Shown piece after piece: positions 8,002 through 18,400 of a DNA stretch of 64,000 nucleotides (its first letter is position 1; every line of letters starts with the position of its first letter). Origin of the DNA: Myxococcales bacterium (GTDB lineage: Bacteria; Myxococcota_A; Bradymonadia; UBA7976; UBA1532); NCBI GenBank assembly GCA_020633465.1, contig JACKDN010000010.1, forward strand, positions 1 to 64,000, in the 5' to 3' direction. The position numbers were made by a program, and so were the translations under genes. The notes beneath the pieces were generated by a model, which was not told the origin of the DNA, made no database searches, and saw only the letters and a list, made by a program, of their open reading frames with translations.

Positions 8002-9494
8002 CCCCGCCCCCAGGTGCCCTCGCAGCCGCGGAACAGGTCGTCGGCCTCGGCCGGCCCCATCGAGCCGGCGGCGTACTCGCGGACGGGCGGCGGCGGCTCG
8101 TGCGCCCAGCCGGCGCGCACGCTGTCGGCGAAGCGCCACGCGGCCTCGACCTCGTCCCCGCGGATGAACAGCGTCGCGTTGCCCTTCAGCGCGTCCAGCA
8201 GCAGCCGCTGGTACGCGGGCGCGGTCTCCTTGCCGTGGGGCAGGTCGTCGTAGTCGAAGCCCAGCTCGGCCGGCACCATCACCGAGCCCGGCCCCGGCTG
8301 CTTCACCTGGAAGCCCAGGCGGATGCCCTCGTGCGGTTGGATGAGCAGGCGCAGGGCGTTGGGGCGCAGCGCGCAGAAGTCGCCGTCCACCGGCCCGCCC
8401 AGCAGGTCGACGGGCGGCGTGTGGAACCGCAGCACGACCTCGGTGTAGCGCTTCGCCAGGGCCTTGCCGGTGCGCAGGAAGAAGGGCACGCCGTTCCAGC
8501 GCCAGTTGCGCACCGCGGCGCGGATGGCCACGTAGGTCTCGGTGGTGCTGCCCGGCGGCACGCCCGGCTCGTCGGCGTAGTTCACCTCGCGCCCGGGGCC
8601 GGCGACGTAGCGCGCCCGCACGACGTCGCGCGCCACGCCCTCGACCGAGAACGGCTGCAGGGCGCGCAGCACCTGCACCTTCTCGTCGCGCACGTCGTCG
8701 GCGCGCATGGTGGTCGGCGGCTCCATCGCGACCAGCGCCAGCACCTGCAGCACGTGGTTCTGCACCATGTCGCGCAGGGCGCCGGCGGTGTCGTAGTAGC
8801 CCGCGCGGCCGCCCTCGACGCCCACCGTCTCGGCGACGGTGATCTCGACCGACTCGACGTGGTTGCGATTCCACAGCGGCTCGAAGATCGCGTTCTGAAA
8901 GCGGAAAGCCAGGATGTTCTGGACGGTCTCCTTGCCCAGGTAGTGGTCGATGCGCAGGATCTGGTCCTCGCGCAGGTGGGCCAGGAGATCGGCGTTGAGG
9001 GCCTGGGCGCTGGGCAGATCGTGGCCGAAGGGCTTCTCGACGACGACGCGGCGCCAGCCGACCGTCGCGCCGGGCGCGCAGTCGAGCAGGCCGGCGGCGT
9101 CGAGGCTGCGCACGGACGGGCCGAACAGGCTGGGTTTGAGGGCCAGGTAGAACAGGCGGCCGGCGCGCGCGGGCTCGCAGCCGCGCTCGCGGGCCGCGTC
9201 GTCCAGCCACTGCGCGAGGCGGGCCACGTCCTCGGGTCGGCCCGTGTCGGCGGCGACGTAGTGGATGTGCGGCGCGAGCTGCTCCCAGGCCTGCTCGTGG
9301 GCGGCGGGAATCCAGCTCGCCAGGTCGCTGCGCCACTCGTCGTCGCCGAGCAGCCGCCGCGACACGCCGACCACCTGCACCGGGCCGGGGAAGGCGCCGT
9401 CGTGCGCGTTGCCCACCAGGGCCGGCACCAGCTTGCGGGCCGTCAGGTCGCCGGACGCGCCGAAGATGACGATCTGGGATAGGGGTGCGGACAC
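7998..9494 (-). CDS. zwf: Glucose-6-phosphate 1-dehydrogenase
   Basis: 498 residues. First enzyme of the oxidative pentose phosphate pathway, making NADPH and 6-phosphogluconolactone. It has the nucleotide-binding IVIFGASGDLTARKL motif at the very N-terminus and the active-site RIDHYLGKE motif, followed by FRFQNAIFEPLWNR. I choose the GTG at 9494 because GGGAGG lies 5 nt upstream and the family motif begins within the next ten residues; the longer frame to 9620 would add 42 unsupported residues. It is the first gene of the operon, so its promoter should lie in the 170-bp gap shared with the divergent sensor kinase. Confidence 0.95.
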   Translation of the reverse strand: MSAPLSQIVIFGASGDLTARKLVPALVGNAHDGAFPGPVQVVGVSRRLLGDDEWRSDLASWIPAAHEQAWEQLAPHIHYVAADTGRPEDVARLAQWLDDAARERGCEPARAGRLFYLALKPSLFGPSVRSLDAAGLLDCAPGATVGWRRVVVEKPFGHDLPSAQALNADLLAHLREDQILRIDHYLGKETVQNILAFRFQNAIFEPLWNRNHVESVEITVAETVGVEGGRAGYYDTAGALRDMVQNHVLQVLALVAMEPPTTMRADDVRDEKVQVLRALQPFSVEGVARDVVRARYVAGPGREVNYADEPGVPPGSTTETYVAIRAAVRNWRWNGVPFFLRTGKALAKRYTEVVLRFHTPPVDLLGGPVDGDFCALRPNALRLLIQPHEGIRLGFQVKQPGPGSVMVPAELGFDYDDLPHGKETAPAYQRLLLDALKGNATLFIRGDEVEAAWRFADSVRAGWAHEPPPPVREYAAGSMGPAEADDLFRGCEGTWGRG

Positions 9495-9664
9495 GCGAAC
9501 CTCCCGAGACGATCGGGTGGCACCGTACCGCTCCCGCGGCGCCCCCACCAGCCCGTTGGCGAGGGGATCGCGCGGGCGCTCGCGGTCGGGCCTCGCGGGC
9601 GCGGCGGGCGCGCGCGGCACGGTGAACGGGGCAATCGCGGCCGGGTCTGGTAGCGTGCCGGTTC

Positions 9665-11521
9665 ATGGCTGCTCTGGCCCTCGGCTTGTTGATCGCGTGG
9701 CTGCCCGCGCCGCCGACCGTGTCGTTGGACGTGGACCATTGGGGGCGGCCGCTCGGCGCCTACGCCGAGGTGCTCGAGGACGTCGGCGGCACCCTCGACG
9801 CCGCCGGCGCGCGGGCGAGCGATCGGTGGCGCCCGGCCGAGCGGCCGGTGCCCAGCCTGGGGTACAGCGCGGCCACCTGGTGGCTGCGGCTGCGCGTGCA
9901 GCCGGCGCGCGCGGGCACCCACTTCGTCGAGGTGGCCTACAACAACCTGGACAGCGTCCGACTGTACGTCGACGGGGGGCCGCCGCGGGCGACGGGCCGC
10001 GCGCTGCCCTTCGCCGCGCGCCCGCTGGATCACCGTCACTTCGTGTTCCCGGTGAAGCTGCGCGCCGACGCGCCCACGACGCTGCTGCTGCGGGTGCAGA
10101 CCACCGGGCCGGTGCAGGTGCCGGTGCGGGTGTGGCGGCCGGCCGAGTTCTGGAACCACCAGAGCCGCGTGCTGCTCACGCTGGGGCTGTACCTGGGCAT
10201 CCTGCTGGTGATGGTGCTCTACAACCTGTTCGTCTTCGTCGCGACGGACGATCGGGACTACCTGCTGTACGTCGTGTACGTGGCGTTCTTCCTGGCGTGG
10301 CAGACGGCGCAGAGCGGGGTGGGGTACCAGTTCCTGTGGCCGGGCGCGCCGGGCTTCGAGGCGCGCTTCGTGGACGTCGCCTTCGGCGGCATGCTGACCA
10401 CCTTCCTGTGGTTCACGCGGCGCTTCCTCGACACGCCGCGCCACGTGCCCGGGCTGGATCGCGTGCTGGTGGTGGCGACGGCGCTGTCGGGCGGGTTCAC
10501 GTTCGCGGTGGCGCTGGCGCCCTCGTTCAAGCCGCTCGGGCCGCCGGTCGGGCTGGGGGTCGCGGTGCTGGTGCTGAGCACGGGCGTCGCCGCGTGGCGG
10601 CGGCGGGCGCCGGCCGCGCCGTACTTCCTGCTGTCGTGGGCGCTGCTGCTGGCGGCGGGCGTCGTGATGGCCTTCAACCGGATGGGCGTGCTGCCCAAGA
10701 CGTGGTTCACCGATCACGCGCTGATGGTGGGCTCGGCGCTGCAGGTGGTGGTGCTGTCGCTGGCCCTCAGCGAGCGCATCCGGGCGATGCAGCGCGACAA
10801 GAGCACGGCGCTCGAGCACCTGGCGCGGTCGAACGCGGCGCTCGAGCGGTCGAACGCCGAGCTCGAGCGGTTCGCGTACGTCGCGGCGCACGACCTGCAG
10901 AGCCCGCTGCGGACGATCGCCAGCTTCGTCGATCTGCTCGAGCTCGAGTTCGGCGACCGCCTGGGCGCGGACGGCCGGGACTACGTGCGGCGGGTGACGG
11001 CGGCGGCCGAGCGCATGGAGCACTTGATCCGGGCGACGATGGATCTGTCGCGGGCGCGGGGCAGCGAGGCGGTGTCCGAGCCGGTGCCGCTCGACGCGGT
11101 GATGGCGTCGGTGAAGGCGGATCTGGCGGCCGACCTCGAGACGGCGCGCTGCACGCTCGAGGTGGACGACCTGCCCGTGGTGCAGGGCGATCCGGTGCTG
11201 CTGCGGCAGGTGCTGCAGAACCTCGTGCACAACGCGGTGAAGTACGCGTGCGAGGCCGGCGACGCCGTGCGGGTCGAGGCTCGGCGGGACGGCGAGGCGT
11301 GGGTGCTGGGGGTGATCGACCACGGGCCGGGGGTCGCGCCCGAGGACGCGGAGAAGGTGTTCAGCCCGTTCTGGAGGGGCCCCGGCACCGGGCGGCGCGA
11401 GGGCGTGGGCATGGGCCTGGCGATGGTGCGGCGCATCGTCGAGCGCCACGGCGGCCGGGTGTGGGTCGAGCCCACACCGGGCGGCGGCGCGACCTTCAAG
11501 GTGCGGCTGCCGGCGGGCTAG
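9665..11521 (+). CDS. Sensor histidine kinase with 7TMR-DISM input module
   Basis: 618 residues. A short N-terminal hydrophobic segment exports a DISM-type beta-rich extracellular domain (about 30-170; note WWLRLRV, SVRLYVDG). About seven transmembrane segments follow (about 180-375), then a coiled-coil linker with repeated SNAALERSNAELERF. The HisKA H-box is FAYVAAHDLQSPLRTI with phospho-acceptor H409. The HATPase domain has N-box LQNLVHNAVKY, G1 DHGPGV and G2 GVGMGLAM. This architecture often senses carbohydrates or other small external ligands. No response regulator is adjacent. It is divergent from the zwf operon, with which it shares a 170-bp intergenic region. Confidence 0.92.
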   Translation: MAALALGLLIAWLPAPPTVSLDVDHWGRPLGAYAEVLEDVGGTLDAAGARASDRWRPAERPVPSLGYSAATWWLRLRVQPARAGTHFVEVAYNNLDSVRLYVDGGPPRATGRALPFAARPLDHRHFVFPVKLRADAPTTLLLRVQTTGPVQVPVRVWRPAEFWNHQSRVLLTLGLYLGILLVMVLYNLFVFVATDDRDYLLYVVYVAFFLAWQTAQSGVGYQFLWPGAPGFEARFVDVAFGGMLTTFLWFTRRFLDTPRHVPGLDRVLVVATALSGGFTFAVALAPSFKPLGPPVGLGVAVLVLSTGVAAWRRRAPAAPYFLLSWALLLAAGVVMAFNRMGVLPKTWFTDHALMVGSALQVVVLSLALSERIRAMQRDKSTALEHLARSNAALERSNAELERFAYVAAHDLQSPLRTIASFVDLLELEFGDRLGADGRDYVRRVTAAAERMEHLIRATMDLSRARGSEAVSEPVPLDAVMASVKADLAADLETARCTLEVDDLPVVQGDPVLLRQVLQNLVHNAVKYACEAGDAVRVEARRDGEAWVLGVIDHGPGVAPEDAEKVFSPFWRGPGTGRREGVGMGLAMVRRIVERHGGRVWVEPTPGGGATFKVRLPAG

Positions 11522-11627
11522 GGGCCGGTCGGACGATCACGAAGAAAAGTGAAAGAAGTAGGTTGGTTCGTTCGAAAGTGTGGCACGACCCCGTCGGCGA
11601 CCCCGCCGGGACTCCGTCGGCTTTGGG

Positions 11628-13070
11628 TCACTCGAGTGGGGCGCAGGCGAACTCGGGGTCGCCCTCGAACCCCTCGGGGCAGGCGCAGGTGCGGCCGGCG
11701 GCGTCGTCGCCGGCGGGCGCGGGCAGGTCGGTGCAGTCGGCCAGGAGGCCGCAGGGGTTCGCCTCGCACGCGTCGAGGTCGTCGCATTGGCCGCCGTCGG
11801 CGCAGGTCTGGCCGGCGAGGCATTCACCGCAGACGCCGCCGCAGCCGTCGTCGCCGCACGCCCGATCCGCGCATTGCGGGACGCAGACGCACTGGCCGTC
11901 GTCGGTGCACATCTCGGTCTCGGCGCAGTCGCCGCAGGCGCCGCCGCAGCCGTCGTCGCCGCATGCCCGGCCGTCGCAGGCGGGCAGGCAGCCTGGCGTC
12001 GTGCACAGGGGGTGCGCCGCGCAGTCGGGACAGAAGCAGCCCTCCTCGAAGGCCGAGCAGACGCCGTCGTCGACGCAGTTGCTCGGGTCGAGGCAGAACA
12101 GGTCGAGCTGGCAGTCGGCGCAGACGCAGTCTTCGTTGCGGCGGCAGGTGCCGTCGTCGTCGCAGCCGAGGCAGGCGCAGCTGTCGGGCGCCTCGGTGCA
12201 GTCCACCGCCTCGGCGTCGGCGCTGTGCCCGCAGCTCAGCGCCGCCGGGTCGACGCACGCGCCGTCGACGCTGCAGGTCTCGCCCACGTCGCAGGTGCCG
12301 CACAGGCCGCCGCAGCCGTCGGGTCCGCAGGCGCGCCCGGCGCAGCTCGGCACACAGGCCTCGCCGGTGCAGCGGGGGTGTTCGAAGCAGTCCGCGCAGT
12401 TGCAGCCCTCGTTGTAGGGCGAGCACACGCCGTCGTCGACGCACGCGTTGCAGGCCACCTCGTCCTTGCACTCGGGGCAGACGCAGTCGTCGGCGGCGCC
12501 GCACGTGCCGAAGGCGTGGCAGCCGCGGCACTCGCAGGCGTCCTCGCCCTGGCAGACGCCGGGCGGCACCTGCACCGCGCCGCAGGCCAACGCCTCGGGC
12601 GCGCAGATGCCGACCGTGCATTGCTCGCCCTCGCCGCAGTCGCCGCAGGTGCCGCCGCAGCCGTCGTCGCCGCAGGTGCGGCCGGCGCAGTTGGGGGTGC
12701 ACGCGACGCACGCGCCGCCGGCGGTGCAGGTCTCGTCGTCGTCGCAGGTGCCGCAGACACCGCCGCAGCCGTCGGGGCCGCAGGTGCGCCCGGTACATCG
12801 CGGGGTGCAGGCGACGCAGGCGCCCTCGCTGCACAGCTGCCCGGCGCCGCAGGTGCCGCAGGTGCCGCCGCAGCCGTCCGGGCCGCAGGCGAGGCCGTCG
12901 CAGTCGGGCAGGCAGGCCGAGAAGTCGGCGCCGCCGCCGTCCAGATCGCCGGCCGAGGCGCCCTTCGGCGTCGCGGCGCCTTCGGCGGCGCCGTCCCCAC
13001 CGTCGTCACAGCCGACGGCCACGCCGCAGAGCAGCAACACCGCCAGCGATCCCCACACCTTCGCCTTCAT
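11628..13070 (-). CDS. Cys-rich repeat lipoprotein
   Basis: 480 residues, lipoprotein signal with lipobox GVAVGC followed by an Asp/Gly-rich linker. The body holds six copies of a module whose core is CGPDGCGGTCGTC or CGDDGCGGxCGxC. Two copies of a different module (CVDDGVCSPYNEGCNCADC type) sit among them, and the C-terminus carries an EGF-like unit (ACEANPCGLLADC to CACPEGFEGDPEFAC). All Cys appear paired in register, so the protein should be a rigid disulfide-linked rod on the outer surface. Such proteins are typical of Myxococcota, and their ligands are unknown. Start ATG at 13070 follows a GGGGGG tract. Confidence 0.85.
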   Translation of the reverse strand: MKAKVWGSLAVLLLCGVAVGCDDGGDGAAEGAATPKGASAGDLDGGGADFSACLPDCDGLACGPDGCGGTCGTCGAGQLCSEGACVACTPRCTGRTCGPDGCGGVCGTCDDDETCTAGGACVACTPNCAGRTCGDDGCGGTCGDCGEGEQCTVGICAPEALACGAVQVPPGVCQGEDACECRGCHAFGTCGAADDCVCPECKDEVACNACVDDGVCSPYNEGCNCADCFEHPRCTGEACVPSCAGRACGPDGCGGLCGTCDVGETCSVDGACVDPAALSCGHSADAEAVDCTEAPDSCACLGCDDDGTCRRNEDCVCADCQLDLFCLDPSNCVDDGVCSAFEEGCFCPDCAAHPLCTTPGCLPACDGRACGDDGCGGACGDCAETEMCTDDGQCVCVPQCADRACGDDGCGGVCGECLAGQTCADGGQCDDLDACEANPCGLLADCTDLPAPAGDDAAGRTCACPEGFEGDPEFACAPLE

Positions 13071-13495
13071 CGTGCCCCCCGATCGGTCGTCGCGCGCGGC
13101 CGGCCCCACGGCGGCGCGCGCTGTCGACATGGTGGGCAGCCTCGCGCGGGGCGTGCGCCGAGCGCAATGGGTGAGCTATGAGACGAATTCACTGTTTGTT
13201 CTTTGATTACAGTCCATTATCGCTTTGCGGCGGGGCCGGGTGGCCGATTCGGGCACGCCTTTGGCGCGTTCCGACAGGCGCGCCGAAGGCAACGTGCCCA
13301 CGGGCGAAGGCCCCGTGTTCATGGGGCGTGAGCGCGATCGGTGTTGTCCGTTTGCGCCAAAGCCGTAGCGAGATCGGCCAACCCCCCCGTGCCCCTTTCA
13401 CCCGGCGACACCCGATGGCCATATGCATGGGTGCCGTGGGGCTCGCCGATCGCCATCGCGACCCGGGGCGACCACCGGCAGACGGGGGAGTCCGC
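13071..13495. other. 425-bp divergent intergenic region
   Basis: No supportable gene. It separates the Cys-rich lipoprotein (minus) from the HEAT/vitellogenin-like operon (plus). A clearly AT-richer patch at about 13180-13225 stands out in this GC-rich sequence and probably holds promoter elements, but I cannot assign a firm -35/-10 pair. The GGGGGAG just before 13496 is the ribosome site of the plus-strand gene. Confidence 0.4.
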
Positions 13496-15439
13496 ATGAC
13501 GACGACGAAGTACATCGCGGCAGCCGCGGTGATGGTGGGCTTGGTGCTGGTCGGCCGCTGGGCGCTCGGGCCGCCGGTCGGCCAGCGCGCCGCGCCCGAT
13601 CGCGTCGCCGCCCCGCGTGACGCCCGCGAGGTCGATCCCGACGCGCCGCCGAGCGACGCGGCCTCGCCGATCCTCACCTGCCGCTACACGCCCGGCGAGA
13701 AGCTCGCGTTCGGCTTCGACACCCGCGACGCCATCGCGGCCGTACCCGGCGGGCTGCTGGGCGAAGGCGCCGAGGGCGACGACGCCCAGCAGGCGGATCT
13801 GCGCACCGACGGCCACCTCGACCTCTTCGTGATGACGGTCACGCCGGTGGGCGAGGCCATCGCCATGGGCCGGGTGACCGACTATCGGGTGCAGCCGCCG
13901 GCGGCGGGTGATCACGACGCGTGGGGACGCCACGTCGATCGCGCCTTCCTGCTGCGCCTCGGCCGGCACTGCGACGTCACCGACGTGGCGCGGCACCGCG
14001 ACACCGACGTCTTGTCGCACCTGCGCGTCGCCTCGGTGATCGACGGGCTGCGCTTCCGGGCGCCCGCGGCGGCCGGCCTGCCGCCCCAGCGGGTGGCGCT
14101 GCGCGACAGCCTGGGCGCCTACCGCGTGCGCATCACGCACCGGCCCGGCCCCGGGCGCGGGGCGCTGGATCTCGAGCCGCTGGGCTACCCGGGCGGGGGC
14201 GGGCACGGCATGACCCCGCGCCTGCTGAGCGGCAGCGGCCGCGTCGAGTTGGGCGGCGCGACCTGGTTCGCGCGCCTCGACGTCCGCCAGCACGTCGAGC
14301 TGCTGAACCAGGGCAAGCGCGCCTTCGACACCCGCGCGCAGCGTCGGTACGTCGAGGCCGTCCCGCGCGAGGGCGTGTTCGACGACCAGCCGATGAACCT
14401 GTCCGAGTACATCTGGGGCCCGGTGCCCGAGGACGTGCTGGCGCAGGCGCACCGCGACGGCCGCTTCGCCTGGCTGCGCGGCGTGCCGCACGACGAGGCA
14501 TGGAAGCACTACGTCGCGCTGCGCGACGGCGGCGCGCCAGGCGCCTTCTTCGAGGCCCAGGCCCTGATGCGCGCCTGGATGGCGATGAACCCCGAGGGCG
14601 TGAAGGCGTTGGCGCAGGCGATGCGCGACGGCGCCTTCGACGAGAGCGCCCAGAGCCAGATCGTGCTGGCGATGGCGAAGTCGGGCTCGCCCGTCGCGGC
14701 GGCGGCGCTGCGGGCGATGGCCCTCGACGGCGCCCTGGGCGAGAACCTGCGCGTGCAGGCCACGTCGGCGCTGGCCGATCTGCGCGCGCCCACCGCGGAC
14801 ACCGTCGACGCCCTGACTCGGCTGGCCAGCCGCGGCGAGGGCGTCAGCGAGCACGACCTGGTGGGCAGCACCGCGACGATGGCGCTGGGGTCGCTGATGC
14901 GCGACCACCCGGGCTACGCGCCGGTGGCCGAGCCGGCGCGCGCGTACCTCGAGCGGGTGCTGGCCGAAGACGACCCCGTCCGGCTGGCCGAGGGCCTCTA
15001 CGCGGTGGGCAACGCCGCCGACGAGGTCTTCCTGCCGCAGATCCACGCGCTGGCGGGGCACGTGGAGCCCAACGTCCGCGCGGCGGCGGCGCACGCCACG
15101 CGCCGCATGTCGCGCGAGGCCACGGCCGGGTTGCTGGGCGACCTGCTGCGCGAGGATCCGGCGCCGGTGGTGGTCGAGGAGATCGCCATGGCGCACCAGG
15201 AGCAGCTCGCGCTGACCAAGGGGCGGCTGACCGGCCGCGAGATCAGCCTGTACCGCACGAAGCTGCCGTCGGCGCCGCTGAAGACCCGCATCGAGGTCGT
15301 GCGGACGCTGGGCGCCGTCGCGCCCATCCAGCCCGAGGCGCAGGGCGTGCTGGCCTGGTGGTTCCACCACGAGACCGAGGCGCAGGTGCGCGAGATGATC
15401 GGCCGCTTCGTGCCGGTCGATCAGCTCGCGGTGCGCTGA
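13496..15439 (+). CDS. HEAT-repeat exported protein resembling the vitellogenin/MTP lipid-transfer N-terminal half
   Basis: 647 residues with an N-terminal signal or anchor helix (YIAAAAVMVGLVLVGRW). Residues about 60-290 are beta-rich, beginning CRYTPGEKLAFGFDT, and carry LSHLRVASVIDGLRF. Residues about 310-640 are regular helical HEAT-like hairpins (for example LVGSTATMALGSLMRDHPG, LAEGLYAVGNAADEVFLPQI, VRAAAAHATRRM). A beta-barrel followed by a helical arch in this order is the layout of large lipid transfer proteins such as vitellogenin and MTP; the match is by pattern only. Start ATG at 13496 has GGGGGAG upstream. The next gene begins 37 nt downstream and is probably co-transcribed. Confidence 0.65.
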   Translation: MTTTKYIAAAAVMVGLVLVGRWALGPPVGQRAAPDRVAAPRDAREVDPDAPPSDAASPILTCRYTPGEKLAFGFDTRDAIAAVPGGLLGEGAEGDDAQQADLRTDGHLDLFVMTVTPVGEAIAMGRVTDYRVQPPAAGDHDAWGRHVDRAFLLRLGRHCDVTDVARHRDTDVLSHLRVASVIDGLRFRAPAAAGLPPQRVALRDSLGAYRVRITHRPGPGRGALDLEPLGYPGGGGHGMTPRLLSGSGRVELGGATWFARLDVRQHVELLNQGKRAFDTRAQRRYVEAVPREGVFDDQPMNLSEYIWGPVPEDVLAQAHRDGRFAWLRGVPHDEAWKHYVALRDGGAPGAFFEAQALMRAWMAMNPEGVKALAQAMRDGAFDESAQSQIVLAMAKSGSPVAAAALRAMALDGALGENLRVQATSALADLRAPTADTVDALTRLASRGEGVSEHDLVGSTATMALGSLMRDHPGYAPVAEPARAYLERVLAEDDPVRLAEGLYAVGNAADEVFLPQIHALAGHVEPNVRAAAAHATRRMSREATAGLLGDLLREDPAPVVVEEIAMAHQEQLALTKGRLTGREISLYRTKLPSAPLKTRIEVVRTLGAVAPIQPEAQGVLAWWFHHETEAQVREMIGRFVPVDQLAVR

Positions 15440-15476
15440 CCCACATCGATCGCTCCGAGAGGGGAGGGGGAAGACC

Positions 15477-18400
15477 ATGAGACCGCTCGATGGACGTGCC
15501 GCGCGCTGGAGCCGACTGATCCTCGCGTGCGCCGTCGCGTGCGCGGCCGGGTGCGAGGGCGACGACGACGGCGAGGCCGCCAGCGGCCCCCATGTCTACG
15601 ACCTCGACACCGACCAGCACCCCGACCTCGACGACCGCTACCGGGCCATCGTCGACGGCTTCGCGGTCACCGAGCTGCTGCTCGCGCCGTACCACGACCG
15701 GCCGGCCTACCTGAACCACCCGATCGAGCTGACCGTGCGGGTCGAGGTCGAGGCCGAGCCCTTCCAGACCGAGCTGTGGGTGGGCCTGCACGACGGCGCG
15801 GGCGACTTCTGCGTGGTCGATCGCATCGAGGCGCACCACGTGCAGGAGGCCTTCGACCTGGCGATCAACGCCAACCGGTCGCTGGCCCGGCACGACGCCG
15901 AGCGCGAGGCGGCGTTGGCCACCAGCTTCGCCGCGTGCGAGGCGGGGGGCGCGTGCGAGCGCGAGAACGAGACCTGCTTGCCCTTCGTGCTGCCCACCGC
16001 GCCGGACGAACTGGCGTACCGGTGCTCGACGCCGACCGCGGCGGGCTACATGGAGGCCCTGCAGGTCGCGCCGCCGCCCACGCTGACGCCCGCCGATCTG
16101 ACCGGGCAGGTGGCCACCGAGATCATCCTCGGCGACCAGGTGGTGATCCCCGCGGACTGCGCGCACCTGGTGGGCAAGCAGGGGCTGCAGGTGTGGCTCA
16201 CGTTCGACCCGGCCGGCGAGACGCGCTCGGCCGACGAGGAGGGCGACGCGCCCGAGGCCGCGCCGGCCGAGGGGGACCTGCCCGGGCCCGGCGACGGCTT
16301 CGACGACGGCGACCTCACGCCCGTGGATCCCGAGGCCGAGCGCGCGGCCGAGGCGGCGCGGGTGTTCGGGCTGCGCATGGAGCTCGAGGCGGACTTCGGG
16401 TACGCGCTGGCGCCGGATCCGGGCGTCGACGCCGAGCTCACCGACGCGCGGCCGGCGTCGGCCGTCGTCGTGCTCGACCCCGACGCCGACCGCCCCGACG
16501 ACCTCTCCGCCGAGGTCGACTTCCGCGTCGACGGCGCGCTCGACGGCGGGACGATGGCGCGCCCCGGCGTCACCTTCGACTTCACGCTGCAGCCGGTCGG
16601 GCCGATGAAGCCCGGCTGCGCGCAGCTCGATCCGCCGCCGGTCGACGGCCCGGCGGCGCCCCTGCTGGCGATGGCGCAAGTGCGCATGGGCGACGCGGCG
16701 GACGCCGAGATCCACACGACGTTCGTGAGCGAGCCCGCCGTCGAGCTGGATGGGCTGGGCATCCCCCATGCCCGGGTGTTCGGGCTGAAGCTGGACGACG
16801 CGACGCGCGACAGCGTGATCAACGGCGAGTGGGCCTGCTGGGACAGCTTCGAGGTAGTGGCCTGCCTGCACCCGGACTTCACCGAGACTGCCGAGGTGGG
16901 CGAGGGCGACGATTGCCAGCGCTTCGGCGTGCTGTTCGAGCGCGTCACGCCGTCCCGACACCGCGAGGACGTCAGCGACCAGTTCGACGATCTGCAGGCC
17001 GAGGCGATGGACCAGTCCGCCGACGAGGCGGCCAGCTTCGGCGGGTGCAGCGAGCAGCTGGTGCGCGAGTACAGCGATCTGCGCAAGAAGCAGCGCGAGG
17101 CCGAGGAGGCCGGGCGCTTCTCGCGCTACTTCGTGCAGGATCCCATGGAGCAGCTGAAGCAGAGGCTGCGGGCGCGCGCCATGTACGGCAACGGGATCCA
17201 GAACTTCAACGGGGGGCGCGTCGGGCGCTGCGACCAGCGGATCTCGTGGACCGGGTGGAGCATCGGCGTTCAGCGCCGGGTGGCCGACTGGGCGGTGGGC
17301 TGCATGCAGCGCTGGCTGGACGCCGGGCGACCGGGCGGCGATCCCTGGAACGCCTTCGGGACGTCCGAGTGCCACGACTGGCCGCAGTTTCTGAAGGACG
17401 ACGTGCCGGAGCTGCGCGGCGGCGGCTGCAACGGCGGGGCGTGGCACGACACCCAGTTCGGCCTGCGCCGCGTGATCGACGAGGTCGCCGAGGTCATGCG
17501 CGATCCCGCGGGGCGCACAGAGCACAACTGGAACTACTACTACGCCTGCAACGGCGGCGCGCTGCCGACGGCCCTGTGCTCGGAGCGCCGGACCAACCTC
17601 GAGTGGGCGGTCTTCCAGTCGCACCTCGACGGCGATCACTTCTCGAACTGGGGCACGCTGCTGGGCGGCAGCGGCGCCGGCCGCCTGTCCCACCTGATCA
17701 ACACGCCGCACGGCGGGGGCGGCGGCCACATCTGCCGGCAGGCGGTCATCACCAGCGCGATGCGGTTCAGCGTCGACGGCCGCGGGCGCCTCACCTACGA
17801 CACGAACCCCTGGAACCGCGCGGCGGCGCTGCGCGAGCTGGTCATCCCGAAGCTGTGCGAGGCCCAGGACTACGAGCGGCAGGCCAACGCCAAGCTGCAG
17901 CAGATCCTCAACCAGTGTCACTACGTGTCGAAGCCCTTCGACGATCGCTACGCGGCGGCCGGGCGCTTCGTGCCGCAGCTCTACCACACGCTGAGCCAGA
18001 GCACGGCGGGCCTGCGGGCGACCTTCGAGGGCGGCTTCCTGAACGACTACTTCGTGCACAAGCCCAGCGGGAAGTTCCGCCTGACGGCCGGGCCGCAGAT
18101 CCGCGTGTACCTCGACGGCGAAGCCAACAACGAGATGACCAAGGACTTCGCGCTGCACGACATCCTGCGGGCCTACGCCGTCGGCGCCTTCTACAGCGAC
18201 GTGGTCAACAGCTACTTCGGCGCGGCCTTCCACGTGCTGACCCACGATCTGTGGAAGATCGAGTTCCGGCTGCAGGACGATTACGAGCTGCCGGCGCCGC
18301 CGCCGCTGACCAAGGAGAAGGAGAAGTGCAAATACTTCTTCAAGCCGCCGGTCCCCGCGCGCCTGATGGTGTGCGCCAGCCTGGGCGGCGAGCTGGGGCT

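Noticed and set aside
11549..13174. Plus-strand frames opposite the Cys-rich lipoprotein, one almost pure Arg
   Set aside because: Antisense of Cys/Gly codons; not a plausible protein.
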